The position numbers were made by a program, and so were the translations under genes. A stretch of DNA of 64,000 nt from CAYPEL01 sp036479985 (GTDB lineage Bacteria; Pseudomonadota; Gammaproteobacteria; DSM-19610): the NCBI GenBank assembly GCA_965224815.1, contig CBDDAF010000003.1:620001-684000 (forward strand). Reading direction: 5' to 3'. The notes beneath the pieces were generated by a model. That model was not told the origin of the DNA, did no database searches, and was given only the letters and a program-made list of their open reading frames with translations. Position 1 is the stretch's first letter, and each line of letters starts with the position of its first letter. Of the stretch, positions 8,602 through 16,102 are shown one piece after another.

Positions 8602-9243
8602 TTAAGGAGTTTCAAGCTCCTTACAGATTTCTGATGTGCCGCAGCTTCTAAGAAGATCGGCAATCTCAATCGCCAGCTTTGCCACATTTCGTTCCAATGC
8701 AGTGACCAGATCTGCATGGGACTTGCCCTGAACCGGCTCGATCAATACCGTTCTCTTTACAGTGCCGATTCGTTGACCCGTTTTATCAATGAGTAACCAG
8801 TCCGCTTTCAATGTTGCCTCGTGCCTGAGCTCGCCTTCGAACTGCCGTAAATTTATCTTGATTTGATAGACCGGATGTAGGCCACTGATCCATGGGTAGG
8901 CATACACATCTTTATTGCCCAATAAGCCTGCTACTTCATCTGCCAGTACGGCGGCAAAATTGTCTGCCAGCGATCCACTCCAACGATGAAATTCAGCCGG
9001 TTGCAGATTTCCTTCGCTATTTCGAGTGACCAGTTGCGGACCGTTTATTGGGTCTACCAGGCTAATTGGGCCGATTCCGATTGCTACATTTAACTGTTGT
9101 TCCTGACTACCGCCTGGATTTACATGCGTTTCTGATGCACTCAATGTGTAAAAAGATGTCTTGGGGCTGGTGCCGGTACACGCACTCAATATACTGATTA
9201 GAATTCCGCCGATTAACCAACCCATTGTACTATTTTTAATCAT
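8602..9243 (-). CDS. ABC-type transport auxiliary lipoprotein (PqiC/YmbA-like)
   Basis: 213 residues from the ATG at 9243. A longer frame reaches back into the mlaD-like gene, but this start gives a proper lipoprotein signal peptide with lipobox LSAC (SILSACTG) and the conserved FYTLS opening of the mature protein (TSFYTLSA). It overlaps the stop of the MCE gene by 8 bp. PqiC-type lipoproteins associate with MCE transporters (Pqi, Mla-like) at the outer membrane. Other family features are VAIGIGPISL and the conserved Trp in PAEFHRWSGSLADNF. This is the fourth gene of the operon after permease, ATPase and MCE protein. Confidence 0.85.
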   Translation of the reverse strand: MIKNSTMGWLIGGILISILSACTGTSPKTSFYTLSASETHVNPGGSQEQQLNVAIGIGPISLVDPINGPQLVTRNSEGNLQPAEFHRWSGSLADNFAAVLADEVAGLLGNKDVYAYPWISGLHPVYQIKINLRQFEGELRHEATLKADWLLIDKTGQRIGTVKRTVLIEPVQGKSHADLVTALERNVAKLAIEIADLLRSCGTSEICKELETP

Positions 9244-10249
9244 CCTGCCCTCCCGGCTTACCTTTAATAAGTGCTTCCGGATGTTGCTCCAGGTAATCGG
9301 CCATTGACCGTATCGAACGGGATGCCGCAGAAAGTTCACGCAGCAACTGGAAAAGTTCAAACCCAAACATCGAATCCTGGCTAGGTAACGCCTGGTAGGT
9401 AGCGATGGTATCGCGGGCAGCGATTAATGTTTCTTCAGAACGATCGGCTACCGCATTAAAACGTACCAGCAAGCTATCAAGTCCCTTACCGATATCTGAA
9501 ACTGCATGACTACTTTTATTGAGCAGTTTATCCGTTGCTTTAACTGTCGTCTGTAGATCACCGGTAAGTGTATCCAGCTTTATGTTTAGGTCAGCTACCA
9601 ACGTATCCATACCTGCTGCTGCACGTTCTACTGATTTCAAGGTATCGAGTATTTCAGGCGATCCAAAAACCTTGCTAACACCATCGAGCGCAGTCATTGT
9701 CTTATTGGCTAGTTCTGCCAAGGGTAAGGCTTGTACTTCCTCGGCCAGTTCACTCAAGCGGGACACTTCTGTTGGAAATATAAATACGCCATCACGGACG
9801 ACAACTTTTGCCTGCTTGACGCCTTGCATAAATTCCAGTTCCACATAGAGCTGACCCGTAACCAGACTCTGTAAAGCCAAAGTAGCGCGCAACCCATGTG
9901 ATACCAGTTTCTGTATTTGATCACGTGCCTGGTCAATACTAATAACATGCTCCGCTCCACTAGAGCGTATCTTCTTACCAATGATTTCTATAGTGACCGG
10001 CACCGCAATCTCGTTATTGTCAGACTGATGCAATACAGAAATATCCTTCACAGTACCAATCTTTACCCCTCTCAAAGCAACCGGCGCGCCAATCGACAAA
10101 CCCTGCACGGAGCCATCAAAATACATGACATAGTTTAGTTTGCGGGTAAAAAATCGATCTCCGCTAAACACCAATATCGCCCCGATCAACAACACAAGCG
10201 CGCCCAACACAAAACCACCGATTGCAGCTGGATCAACTTTTCTGCTCAT
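9236..10249 (-). CDS. MlaD/MCE-family substrate-binding protein of lipid ABC transporter
   Basis: 337 residues with an N-terminal membrane anchor (about 10-29) followed by one MCE domain (about 40-120: YFDGSVQGLSIGAPVALRG, VKIGTVKDI). After that comes a long helical C-terminal part (about 150-330), longer than E. coli MlaD and closer to the single-MCE proteins with extended helices. MCE proteins form hexameric channels that shuttle phospholipids between inner and outer membranes. It is co-transcribed with the ATPase (13-bp gap) and with the PqiC-like lipoprotein (overlap). Confidence 0.88.
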   Translation of the reverse strand: MSRKVDPAAIGGFVLGALVLLIGAILVFSGDRFFTRKLNYVMYFDGSVQGLSIGAPVALRGVKIGTVKDISVLHQSDNNEIAVPVTIEIIGKKIRSSGAEHVISIDQARDQIQKLVSHGLRATLALQSLVTGQLYVELEFMQGVKQAKVVVRDGVFIFPTEVSRLSELAEEVQALPLAELANKTMTALDGVSKVFGSPEILDTLKSVERAAAGMDTLVADLNIKLDTLTGDLQTTVKATDKLLNKSSHAVSDIGKGLDSLLVRFNAVADRSEETLIAARDTIATYQALPSQDSMFGFELFQLLRELSAASRSIRSMADYLEQHPEALIKGKPGGQDD

Positions 10250-10262
10250 TTGTTCCTGGTTC

Positions 10263-11033
10263 TCATGCGTTTTCCTGTATTCCGCGTGTTAAGAATTGCC
10301 GCACTCTAGCATCAGGTGACTCTGCCAACAAAATATTAGGGTTGCCTTTGGCAATAATGGTTTTGGTCTCTGCATCGAGAAAAACTGAATTATCCCCAAT
10401 CGCAAAGATACTTGCGAGCTCATGGGTAACAATGACGATCGTTGTACCCATACTGTCTCGAATCTCCAGAATTAGATCATCCAGCAGTTTGGCGCTGATC
10501 GGATCAAGTCCAGCCGATGGCTCATCAAAAAACAGGATGTCTGGATCAAGCGCCATGGCCCTCGCCAACCCGGCGCGTTTGCGCATACCGCCACTAATTT
10601 CAGACGGCAGGTACTTTTCAAAACCTGCCAGTCCTACCAGTGCCAGTTTAAGCGCGACTATATCCTCAATCTGCCCGGCTGATAAGTCAGTATATTCGTG
10701 TAAAGCTAATGCCACATTTTCGGCCAGCGTCATGGAACTCCAGAGTGCACCACTCTGATACAGGATGCCCATACGCCGGTTAATACTGTCGCGCTCTTCC
10801 TGGGAGGCCGCCCAGTAATCTTTTTCTCCATAACACACTTTGCCCTGCGCCGGTGTCATCAGGCCGACCAGGTGCCGTAACAGCGTGCTCTTGCCGCACC
10901 CGCTGCCACCCATAATAATGAATATCTCACCACGGGTAATACTGAAATTCAGATCATGCTGAATAACAAAATCACCATAGGCCATGGTTAGATCATGAAC
11001 CATAATGTGTGCCGACGATTGATTGTTATCCAT
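10263..11033 (-). CDS. MlaF-like lipid transport ABC ATPase
   Basis: 256 residues, a complete ABC ATPase: Walker A GGSGCGKST (about residue 42), signature ISGGMRKRAGLARA, Walker B DILFFDEPSAGLDP, and the switch His in VIVTHE. The closest family is MlaF/Ttg2A, which energises phospholipid transport with an MlaE permease and an MCE protein. It lies 2 bp downstream of the permease gene and directly upstream of the MCE gene. Confidence 0.9.
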   Translation of the reverse strand: MDNNQSSAHIMVHDLTMAYGDFVIQHDLNFSITRGEIFIIMGGSGCGKSTLLRHLVGLMTPAQGKVCYGEKDYWAASQEERDSINRRMGILYQSGALWSSMTLAENVALALHEYTDLSAGQIEDIVALKLALVGLAGFEKYLPSEISGGMRKRAGLARAMALDPDILFFDEPSAGLDPISAKLLDDLILEIRDSMGTTIVIVTHELASIFAIGDNSVFLDAETKTIIAKGNPNILLAESPDARVRQFLTRGIQENA

Positions 11034-11035
11034 GC

Positions 11036-12169
11036 CTATAATCCGACGACATCATAAATAATAGTTAACATGGCATCTGACACTACTATAAGAACAATAC
11101 CGGTAACCACGGCCGATGTGGTTGCATCGCCGACTGCCGATGCACTGCGGCCACATTGAATACCGCGCATGCAGCCTGCCAATGCCACCAGCACACCAAA
11201 CACAATAGACTTGATCAACCCTGCCAGTATATCGCCAAAACCAATCGCACTGCGCGCCTGTGTGTAATATTCAAAGAGGCTGATATCCAACGTCATAACA
11301 CCGACCAATGCACCACCAAGCACACCCATAAAATCAGCGTAAAGGCATAACAAGGGCAACATCATGATCAATGCCACCATGCGCGGCAGCACCAGAAAAT
11401 CTATCGGTGAAAACCCCATGGTTTTGAGAGCGTCAATTTCTTCATTGACCTGCATGGTACCGAGTTGAGATGCAAATGCAGCACCACTGCGGCCGGCCAT
11501 AATGACGGCTGTCATCATGGCGCCCATCTCACGGGTGACGCCCAGGCCAACCAGATCAGCCACATAAATTTCGGCGCCAAAGGGCTCTAGCTGCAATGCG
11601 CCCACGTAAGCCAGAATCATTCCAACAAGTACGCTGATCAGACTGACTATCGGCAGCGCTTCGGCACCGACCTGTTGTATAACGACAGCGAACTCGATGT
11701 CTCTAAATTGTGCCTCACCACGTACGAACCGTCGCAGGCTGTTGACCGATTGCCCCAGAAAATGAACCATTTTGTTCGCTTCATCACCCACTTCCAGAAC
11801 CTTTTCGCCAACCCGTCTGAACAGGCGTTTCTTCTCATCCGTCTTGCGAGCGCCCTTTCGTTCTGGCACCGCTGTAGCGAGTTTAAGGAGTCTTTGCGCA
11901 CCTTCAGGAATTCCCTGGTATTCAAGTGTAATGTTATTACGCAGTGCATATTCAGTGAATTTGTACAAAACAGAGACGAACAAAATATCCCAGTCAGTAA
12001 CTGCCTGACCGTCCAGCACAATCAAATCACAGGATTCATCCCCAGCTATCTGGTCAAGATACTGGTTTGTATCAGGTGCACTAGATTGCTTGGTCCAATC
12101 TCCGAACCACGCTACCTGATAACTACCCGATCCTGTAGATTCAATATGAATGTGTGCTGCAGTAGCCAA
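11036..12169 (-). CDS. MlaE-like permease with N-terminal STAS-like domain
   Basis: 377 residues. The first ~100 residues form an STAS-like domain (SCDLIVLDGQAVTDWDILFV), as in the fused STAS-MlaE permeases; E. coli instead uses a separate MlaB. The permease domain (about 130-377) has the MlaE landmarks: YVADLVGLGVTREMGAMMTA, MAGRSGAAFASQLGTMQVNEE and IDALKTMGFSP. It is the first gene of the operon permease-ATPase-MCE-lipoprotein-FeeM-like. The upstream DUF1624 gene lies on the same strand about 50 bp away, so transcription could begin further upstream. Confidence 0.9.
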   Translation of the reverse strand: MATAAHIHIESTGSGSYQVAWFGDWTKQSSAPDTNQYLDQIAGDESCDLIVLDGQAVTDWDILFVSVLYKFTEYALRNNITLEYQGIPEGAQRLLKLATAVPERKGARKTDEKKRLFRRVGEKVLEVGDEANKMVHFLGQSVNSLRRFVRGEAQFRDIEFAVVIQQVGAEALPIVSLISVLVGMILAYVGALQLEPFGAEIYVADLVGLGVTREMGAMMTAVIMAGRSGAAFASQLGTMQVNEEIDALKTMGFSPIDFLVLPRMVALIMMLPLLCLYADFMGVLGGALVGVMTLDISLFEYYTQARSAIGFGDILAGLIKSIVFGVLVALAGCMRGIQCGRSASAVGDATTSAVVTGIVLIVVSDAMLTIIYDVVGL

Positions 12170-12218
12170 TCAATTGCCTACAAAAAATAAAAGAGATCTG
12201 GAGATTATACGGAGGTAA

Positions 12219-12917
12219 TCAGGCAGCGAACAGCTTGAGGATTCCCAGCAGAATGGGCTGATGCAACATATAGATCAATAAACTGTGTTGGCCCAGCACA
12301 GCCAGTAACGGCATATTTATACTTTCCACACTTTTTAGCTTACTGATCGCAGGTATCCAGTAAGCGATGTAAATCCCCAGCAAAACCACTCCTAACCAGG
12401 GTACCAGTGGAACATAATCCTCAGTAGCTGGTTTATGCGTCATCATGCCTAACCACTGATGCCAGGGCTGATCGAACCAGACATGCTGAAACTGCTGCAT
12501 TGCGAGCAAAGCAATGCCCGTCAACAAGCACATCCTTCGATAACGCACAAAGAGCAGCCCAAACAGGCTTCCCACAACAATAAAATGCAACACCCCAAAA
12601 TATACCACCCGTTCGGTAAACATGTACCAGGTTACCAGACTGATGAGCGCCGCATTTAAAGCGATCAAAGCTAATCTTTTGAGTGCTTTGTTTAGCTGAA
12701 TGTGTTTGCCATGTCCTAGCCATAAGCTAATGCCAACCAGGCTTAGAAACAAGCTTAATATAAAGGTGCGTGAATGCAGCCAAAAGGGATCGTTATAAAA
12801 ATCGAAATTTACAAAATTAAAATAACTGAGGTCGTAACAGAAATGGTAGGCGACCATTAACAGAATTGCGATACCGCGTAAGACATCGACAAAGTGATAG
12901 CGTGAATTTGCACCCAT
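12219..12917 (-). CDS. DUF1624 membrane protein (heparan-alpha-glucosaminide N-acetyltransferase-like)
   Basis: 232 residues with about seven hydrophobic segments. The start FVDVLRGIAILLMVAYHFCYDL carries the family hallmark (RGIAI followed by the catalytic-type His), and RTFILSLFLSLVGISLWLGHG follows. DUF1624/HGSNAT-like proteins are related to acyltransferase-3 enzymes that move acetyl groups across membranes, and the bacterial substrates are mostly unknown. It is oriented with the Mla-like operon and 49 bp upstream of it. Confidence 0.8.
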   Translation of the reverse strand: MGANSRYHFVDVLRGIAILLMVAYHFCYDLSYFNFVNFDFYNDPFWLHSRTFILSLFLSLVGISLWLGHGKHIQLNKALKRLALIALNAALISLVTWYMFTERVVYFGVLHFIVVGSLFGLLFVRYRRMCLLTGIALLAMQQFQHVWFDQPWHQWLGMMTHKPATEDYVPLVPWLGVVLLGIYIAYWIPAISKLKSVESINMPLLAVLGQHSLLIYMLHQPILLGILKLFAA

Positions 12918-13033
12918 CTGTTCTATTTTCTACTCTTTGTATACTCAGCGCATTAATGACGAACAGAATATTATCATAATCCACATTATATTATACTTTT
13001 AACTTATTGTTTTATATATTTTAATAAGCCTTT

Positions 13034-13186
13034 TCTCTCGCTAAGACGCAAAGATCGCAAAGTTATAATTGTTATAAATAATTGACTTAATTTTTCTTGG
13101 TGTCTTTGCGAGCAAAGCGCGGCAATCCCATGTTTATATTCAATCGCCTAGGGATTGCTTCGTCACTGCGTTCCTCGCAATGACGA
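13034..13186. repeat. Composite intergenic repeat (families B and D)
   Basis: The left part (TCTCGCTAAGACGCAAAGATCGCAAAG) is a variant of the family B arm seen at 34738 and 45787. The right part, from about 13106, is a different palindrome pairing GCAATCCC with GGGATTGC, followed by CGTCACTGCGTTCCTCGCAATGAC. The latter sequence is a widespread bacterial intergenic repeat in my experience. The two elements are fused head to tail. The stretch 12918-13202 contains no gene. Confidence 0.75.
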
Positions 13187-13202
13187 ATCTTTCAGAGTTT
13201 CC

Positions 13203-14045
13203 TTAGTTTTTCATAGTTATTGCCGTACTAAAATCAGCTTTGCATTTCAGCCCACCCGGCAATTTATAATCCGGATTATCTATTTCAAGCCGAACTACAA
13301 ATGTCCCACTGGCTGCATCAATGACACGATCCACTTTTGTCACCTTTGCAGTCACTGTTTTGCCAACTGGCGATTCCAGTAACACACTTGCTGTTGATTC
13401 TGGTTTAATACTCCCAAATTTTGAACTGGGTAAAATCACTTCAATTCGCAACGGATTTAATTGCGCAATGCTCAGTATGGGTTCTTCACGCACAAACTCA
13501 CCTGCATTCATCATGCGTTCAACCACCACACCAGAAATCGGACTTTTTATGCTGCGTTCATTCATGATAGCTTCAGCACGTTTCAATTCAAGCCCTGCAA
13601 AAGTATTAGCTTCACGAGCTTTTCTAAGCTCCATAGTCGCCAGGGTAACATCGGTTTCGGCCTGATCCTTTTCATGACTGGAGACTGCTTTTTTCGCGTA
13701 GAGACCTTTCATACGATTTGCCTGGCGTTTTTTGAAAGCCAGATCGGCTTCCCGGACACGGATTTCACCGGTCATCTTTGTTCGTGCGCGCGCTGCTTCA
13801 ACCGTCGCTTTTTCAACTGATGATTCCAACCCTACCAGTACCTGGCCCTGTTCAACCACATCGCTGGTGTCTACATGTACATTTTCAATCAGCCCTTTAA
13901 TTGGACTACTGATCTTGACCACTTGGTAAGGCTCCACCAGACATTCATACTGATCCGTTTCCAAGGATAATGCGGGCTTTATTACCATCAATGGTAATAA
14001 GAAACCTGCCAACCTGGTTAATTTGCGCGGGTATATATCCATCAT
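13203..14045 (-). CDS. HlyD-family periplasmic adaptor (membrane fusion protein)
   Basis: 280 residues. An N-terminal signal peptide or anchor (about 8-28) is followed by a lipoyl/barrel-sandwich hybrid half (about 40-75, ISSPIKGLIENVHVDTSDVV), a coiled-coil hairpin (about 78-145) and the second lipoyl half (SIKSPISGVVVERMMNAGEFV), then a beta-barrel. It is small for the family. It is the last gene of the minus-strand operon with the SecA-like gene (11-bp gap), the M50-HlyD fusion and the GAF-HlyD protein. Its cognate inner-membrane pump and outer-membrane channel are not in the window. It probably bridges the periplasm for the export system proposed here. A second ATG follows at 14042. Confidence 0.85.
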   Translation of the reverse strand: MMDIYPRKLTRLAGFLLPLMVIKPALSLETDQYECLVEPYQVVKISSPIKGLIENVHVDTSDVVEQGQVLVGLESSVEKATVEAARARTKMTGEIRVREADLAFKKRQANRMKGLYAKKAVSSHEKDQAETDVTLATMELRKAREANTFAGLELKRAEAIMNERSIKSPISGVVVERMMNAGEFVREEPILSIAQLNPLRIEVILPSSKFGSIKPESTASVLLESPVGKTVTAKVTKVDRVIDAASGTFVVRLEIDNPDYKLPGGLKCKADFSTAITMKN

Positions 14046-14056
14046 ATTTTTAACCT

Positions 14057-16102
14057 CTATTCCGAATTTCCACTAAATGCCAATAAATCTTCAAGCTGCT
14101 CATCATGTTTTTGCAGGTCACGCCGAATTGCCCGATGGTGGCGCTGAGCACTGCTTTGCGCGGCATTTATACACTTTCGTTGCATCCATTCGGGTGATAC
14201 AGGCATTATCTTTAGTAACCAACCGGGTAAATACTGAGTTGGTAATTCATCTTCAATTGAAAGTATGGCGTGACAACTACCCGGTACGCCCTGCCGCGCG
14301 GTTCGTCCAAACAATTGCCGGTCGATACGACGTGCATCGTATCGTTCAGTTGCAATAACATGCAGGCCACCGTAATGTTCGACGCCCTTTCCAAGCACAA
14401 TATCAGTGCCTCGCCCAGCCATATTGGTTGCTACTGTCAGTTGTTTTTCATGTCCTGCCTGGGCGACGATCTCAGCTTCGTGATGATCCTGACGCGCATT
14501 CAAAACCTGGTGTGGTAAATTCGCATCGTTGAGCCTCTCAGATAGTTCTTCGGACGCACGTACAGAACCTGTACCAACCAGAACAGGACGTTTAGCCTCT
14601 AACATTTCTATACGTATTTCGTTAATCACCGCATCCCATTTACTATCATTATCCATTAATATCTGATCAGGAAATCTCTTTAATTTTGATGGGCGATTTG
14701 TCGGTACTGAGACAACCGGCAATCGATACACCGACCATAATTCACCGGCAACTTCTTTAGCTGTACCGCTCATGCCACACAAATGTAGATAACGGCGGAA
14801 AAAGCGCTGGTAACTGATACGAGCCAGGGTTTCCTGCTGATCGCTGATTTCACAACCTTCCTTGTATTCAATCATCTGGTGCAAGCCACGCTCCCAGGCA
14901 CGATCCGGTAAAATGCGTCCGGTGGACGCGTCTATAATTTCGACCTTGCCATTACGCACCAGGTAATGCTTATCCTGTTCAAATAGATGTAATGCGGTCA
15001 GCGCCTGAACCAGCCATTCTTCCCGCCGTTTCCTGCCTTTCCAGGCACCGCCCAGTTTTTCTGCAACCTGCTGCATACGTTTTTTACCGTGTGCAGATAA
15101 CTTTATAGTTCTTTCTTTTTGGTTAAGCACATAATGCCTGCCTGATTTCATCTTAGCAGCCATCTTCAATGCCACCCGGCATACTTCCGTTTGCATACAG
15201 GTGTCGCCCGGTCTGGAAAGAATCAATGGGGTTCGTGCTTCATCAATAAGCACGCTATCGGCTTCATCAATAATTCCAAAGCACAAGCCGCGCAAAAATG
15301 TCTGGTCAAAATCGCTTTGATCTTGATACAAGGCTTTCAGTTGACTGCTCAGACCATTCTCTGAACAAGCAGTCGTTACCCGGTCCCGCAAGTAATCGAA
15401 GACAAGCTGTTTATTAGTGCAATAGGCAATATTGCAGTCATACGCTGCCTGGCGTTCAGCCGGTTGCGTATTTGCTGTCGCTATACCTACTGTTAAGCCC
15501 AACGCTTCATACAGCGGCCGCATCGCTTCCGCATCGCGTTGTGCCAGATAATCATTCACTGTAATCACATGAACTGGAATATCAGCCAAAGCCGCCACAC
15601 TGGCGGCAAGAGTTGCGGTGAGTGTTTTACCTTCACCGGTTTCCATCTCAGCCAGTATGCCCTGCGTCATATACCAGCCACCGATCAACTGAACATCATA
15701 ATGACGCTTACCCAGTTTTCGCCCTGCCAGCTCACGTACCAATGCAAAGACTTGAGCAACTAACCCCTCATTCAAACCAAGACGCCTAAGTTGCGCTTGT
15801 AACTGCTGACGGAACATATCAAGCTCCGGTTCAGTTTTCTCTTTCAGTAACTCGCCTGATCGGTTTACCCGGTCAATAAATTCCTTACGCACACTCTCGC
15901 GACTAAAACGCTGTTGTATTTTCAAGCGATTGATATGAGAAAACCCATTAGCAAACGCACTTTCTGGCTCCACTTCACGCTGTGGATACTCCCCTAGACG
16001 TTTACCAGGCTTTGGTGATTCAATCGGTCTGACTGAATCATTATCCGAAATTTCACAATCGGACATGGCTTCTGTTGAAAGTGTGTTGGTTTGTTCAGAC
16101 AC
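14057..16102 (-). CDS. Shortened SecA-like translocation ATPase (accessory)
   Basis: 681 residues, against about 900 in housekeeping SecA. A Ser/Glu/Pro-rich N-terminal extension of about 50 residues comes first. Then come the SecA motor motifs: Walker A METGEGKTLTA near residue 153, VITVNDYLAQRDAE, Walker B IIDEADSVLIDEARTPLIL, HQMIEYKEG, CGMSGTAK, TNMAGRGTDIVLG, and QLFGRTARQG with the arginine finger. The frame ends soon after the second nucleotide-binding domain. The long helical wing and scaffold region and the C-terminal zinc/SecB-binding tail of housekeeping SecA are missing. It overlaps the upstream M50-HlyD gene by 8 bp. Its context, opposite a giant surface-type protein, suggests a dedicated SecA2-like exporter ATPase. 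The cargo is inferred. Confidence 0.87.
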   Translation of the reverse strand: MSEQTNTLSTEAMSDCEISDNDSVRPIESPKPGKRLGEYPQREVEPESAFANGFSHINRLKIQQRFSRESVRKEFIDRVNRSGELLKEKTEPELDMFRQQLQAQLRRLGLNEGLVAQVFALVRELAGRKLGKRHYDVQLIGGWYMTQGILAEMETGEGKTLTATLAASVAALADIPVHVITVNDYLAQRDAEAMRPLYEALGLTVGIATANTQPAERQAAYDCNIAYCTNKQLVFDYLRDRVTTACSENGLSSQLKALYQDQSDFDQTFLRGLCFGIIDEADSVLIDEARTPLILSRPGDTCMQTEVCRVALKMAAKMKSGRHYVLNQKERTIKLSAHGKKRMQQVAEKLGGAWKGRKRREEWLVQALTALHLFEQDKHYLVRNGKVEIIDASTGRILPDRAWERGLHQMIEYKEGCEISDQQETLARISYQRFFRRYLHLCGMSGTAKEVAGELWSVYRLPVVSVPTNRPSKLKRFPDQILMDNDSKWDAVINEIRIEMLEAKRPVLVGTGSVRASEELSERLNDANLPHQVLNARQDHHEAEIVAQAGHEKQLTVATNMAGRGTDIVLGKGVEHYGGLHVIATERYDARRIDRQLFGRTARQGVPGSCHAILSIEDELPTQYLPGWLLKIMPVSPEWMQRKCINAAQSSAQRHHRAIRRDLQKHDEQLEDLLAFSGNSE

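Noticed and set aside
8602..9366. Longer PqiC-like product starting at 9366
   Set aside because: The extra 41 residues overlap the mlaD-like gene and put the lipoprotein signal peptide inside the protein. The ATG at 9243 gives a proper lipobox position.
14057..16102. Housekeeping secA
   Set aside because: The protein is about 200 residues too short, lacks the C-terminal zinc motif, and lies in an operon of HlyD-type proteins instead of the usual secA surroundings.
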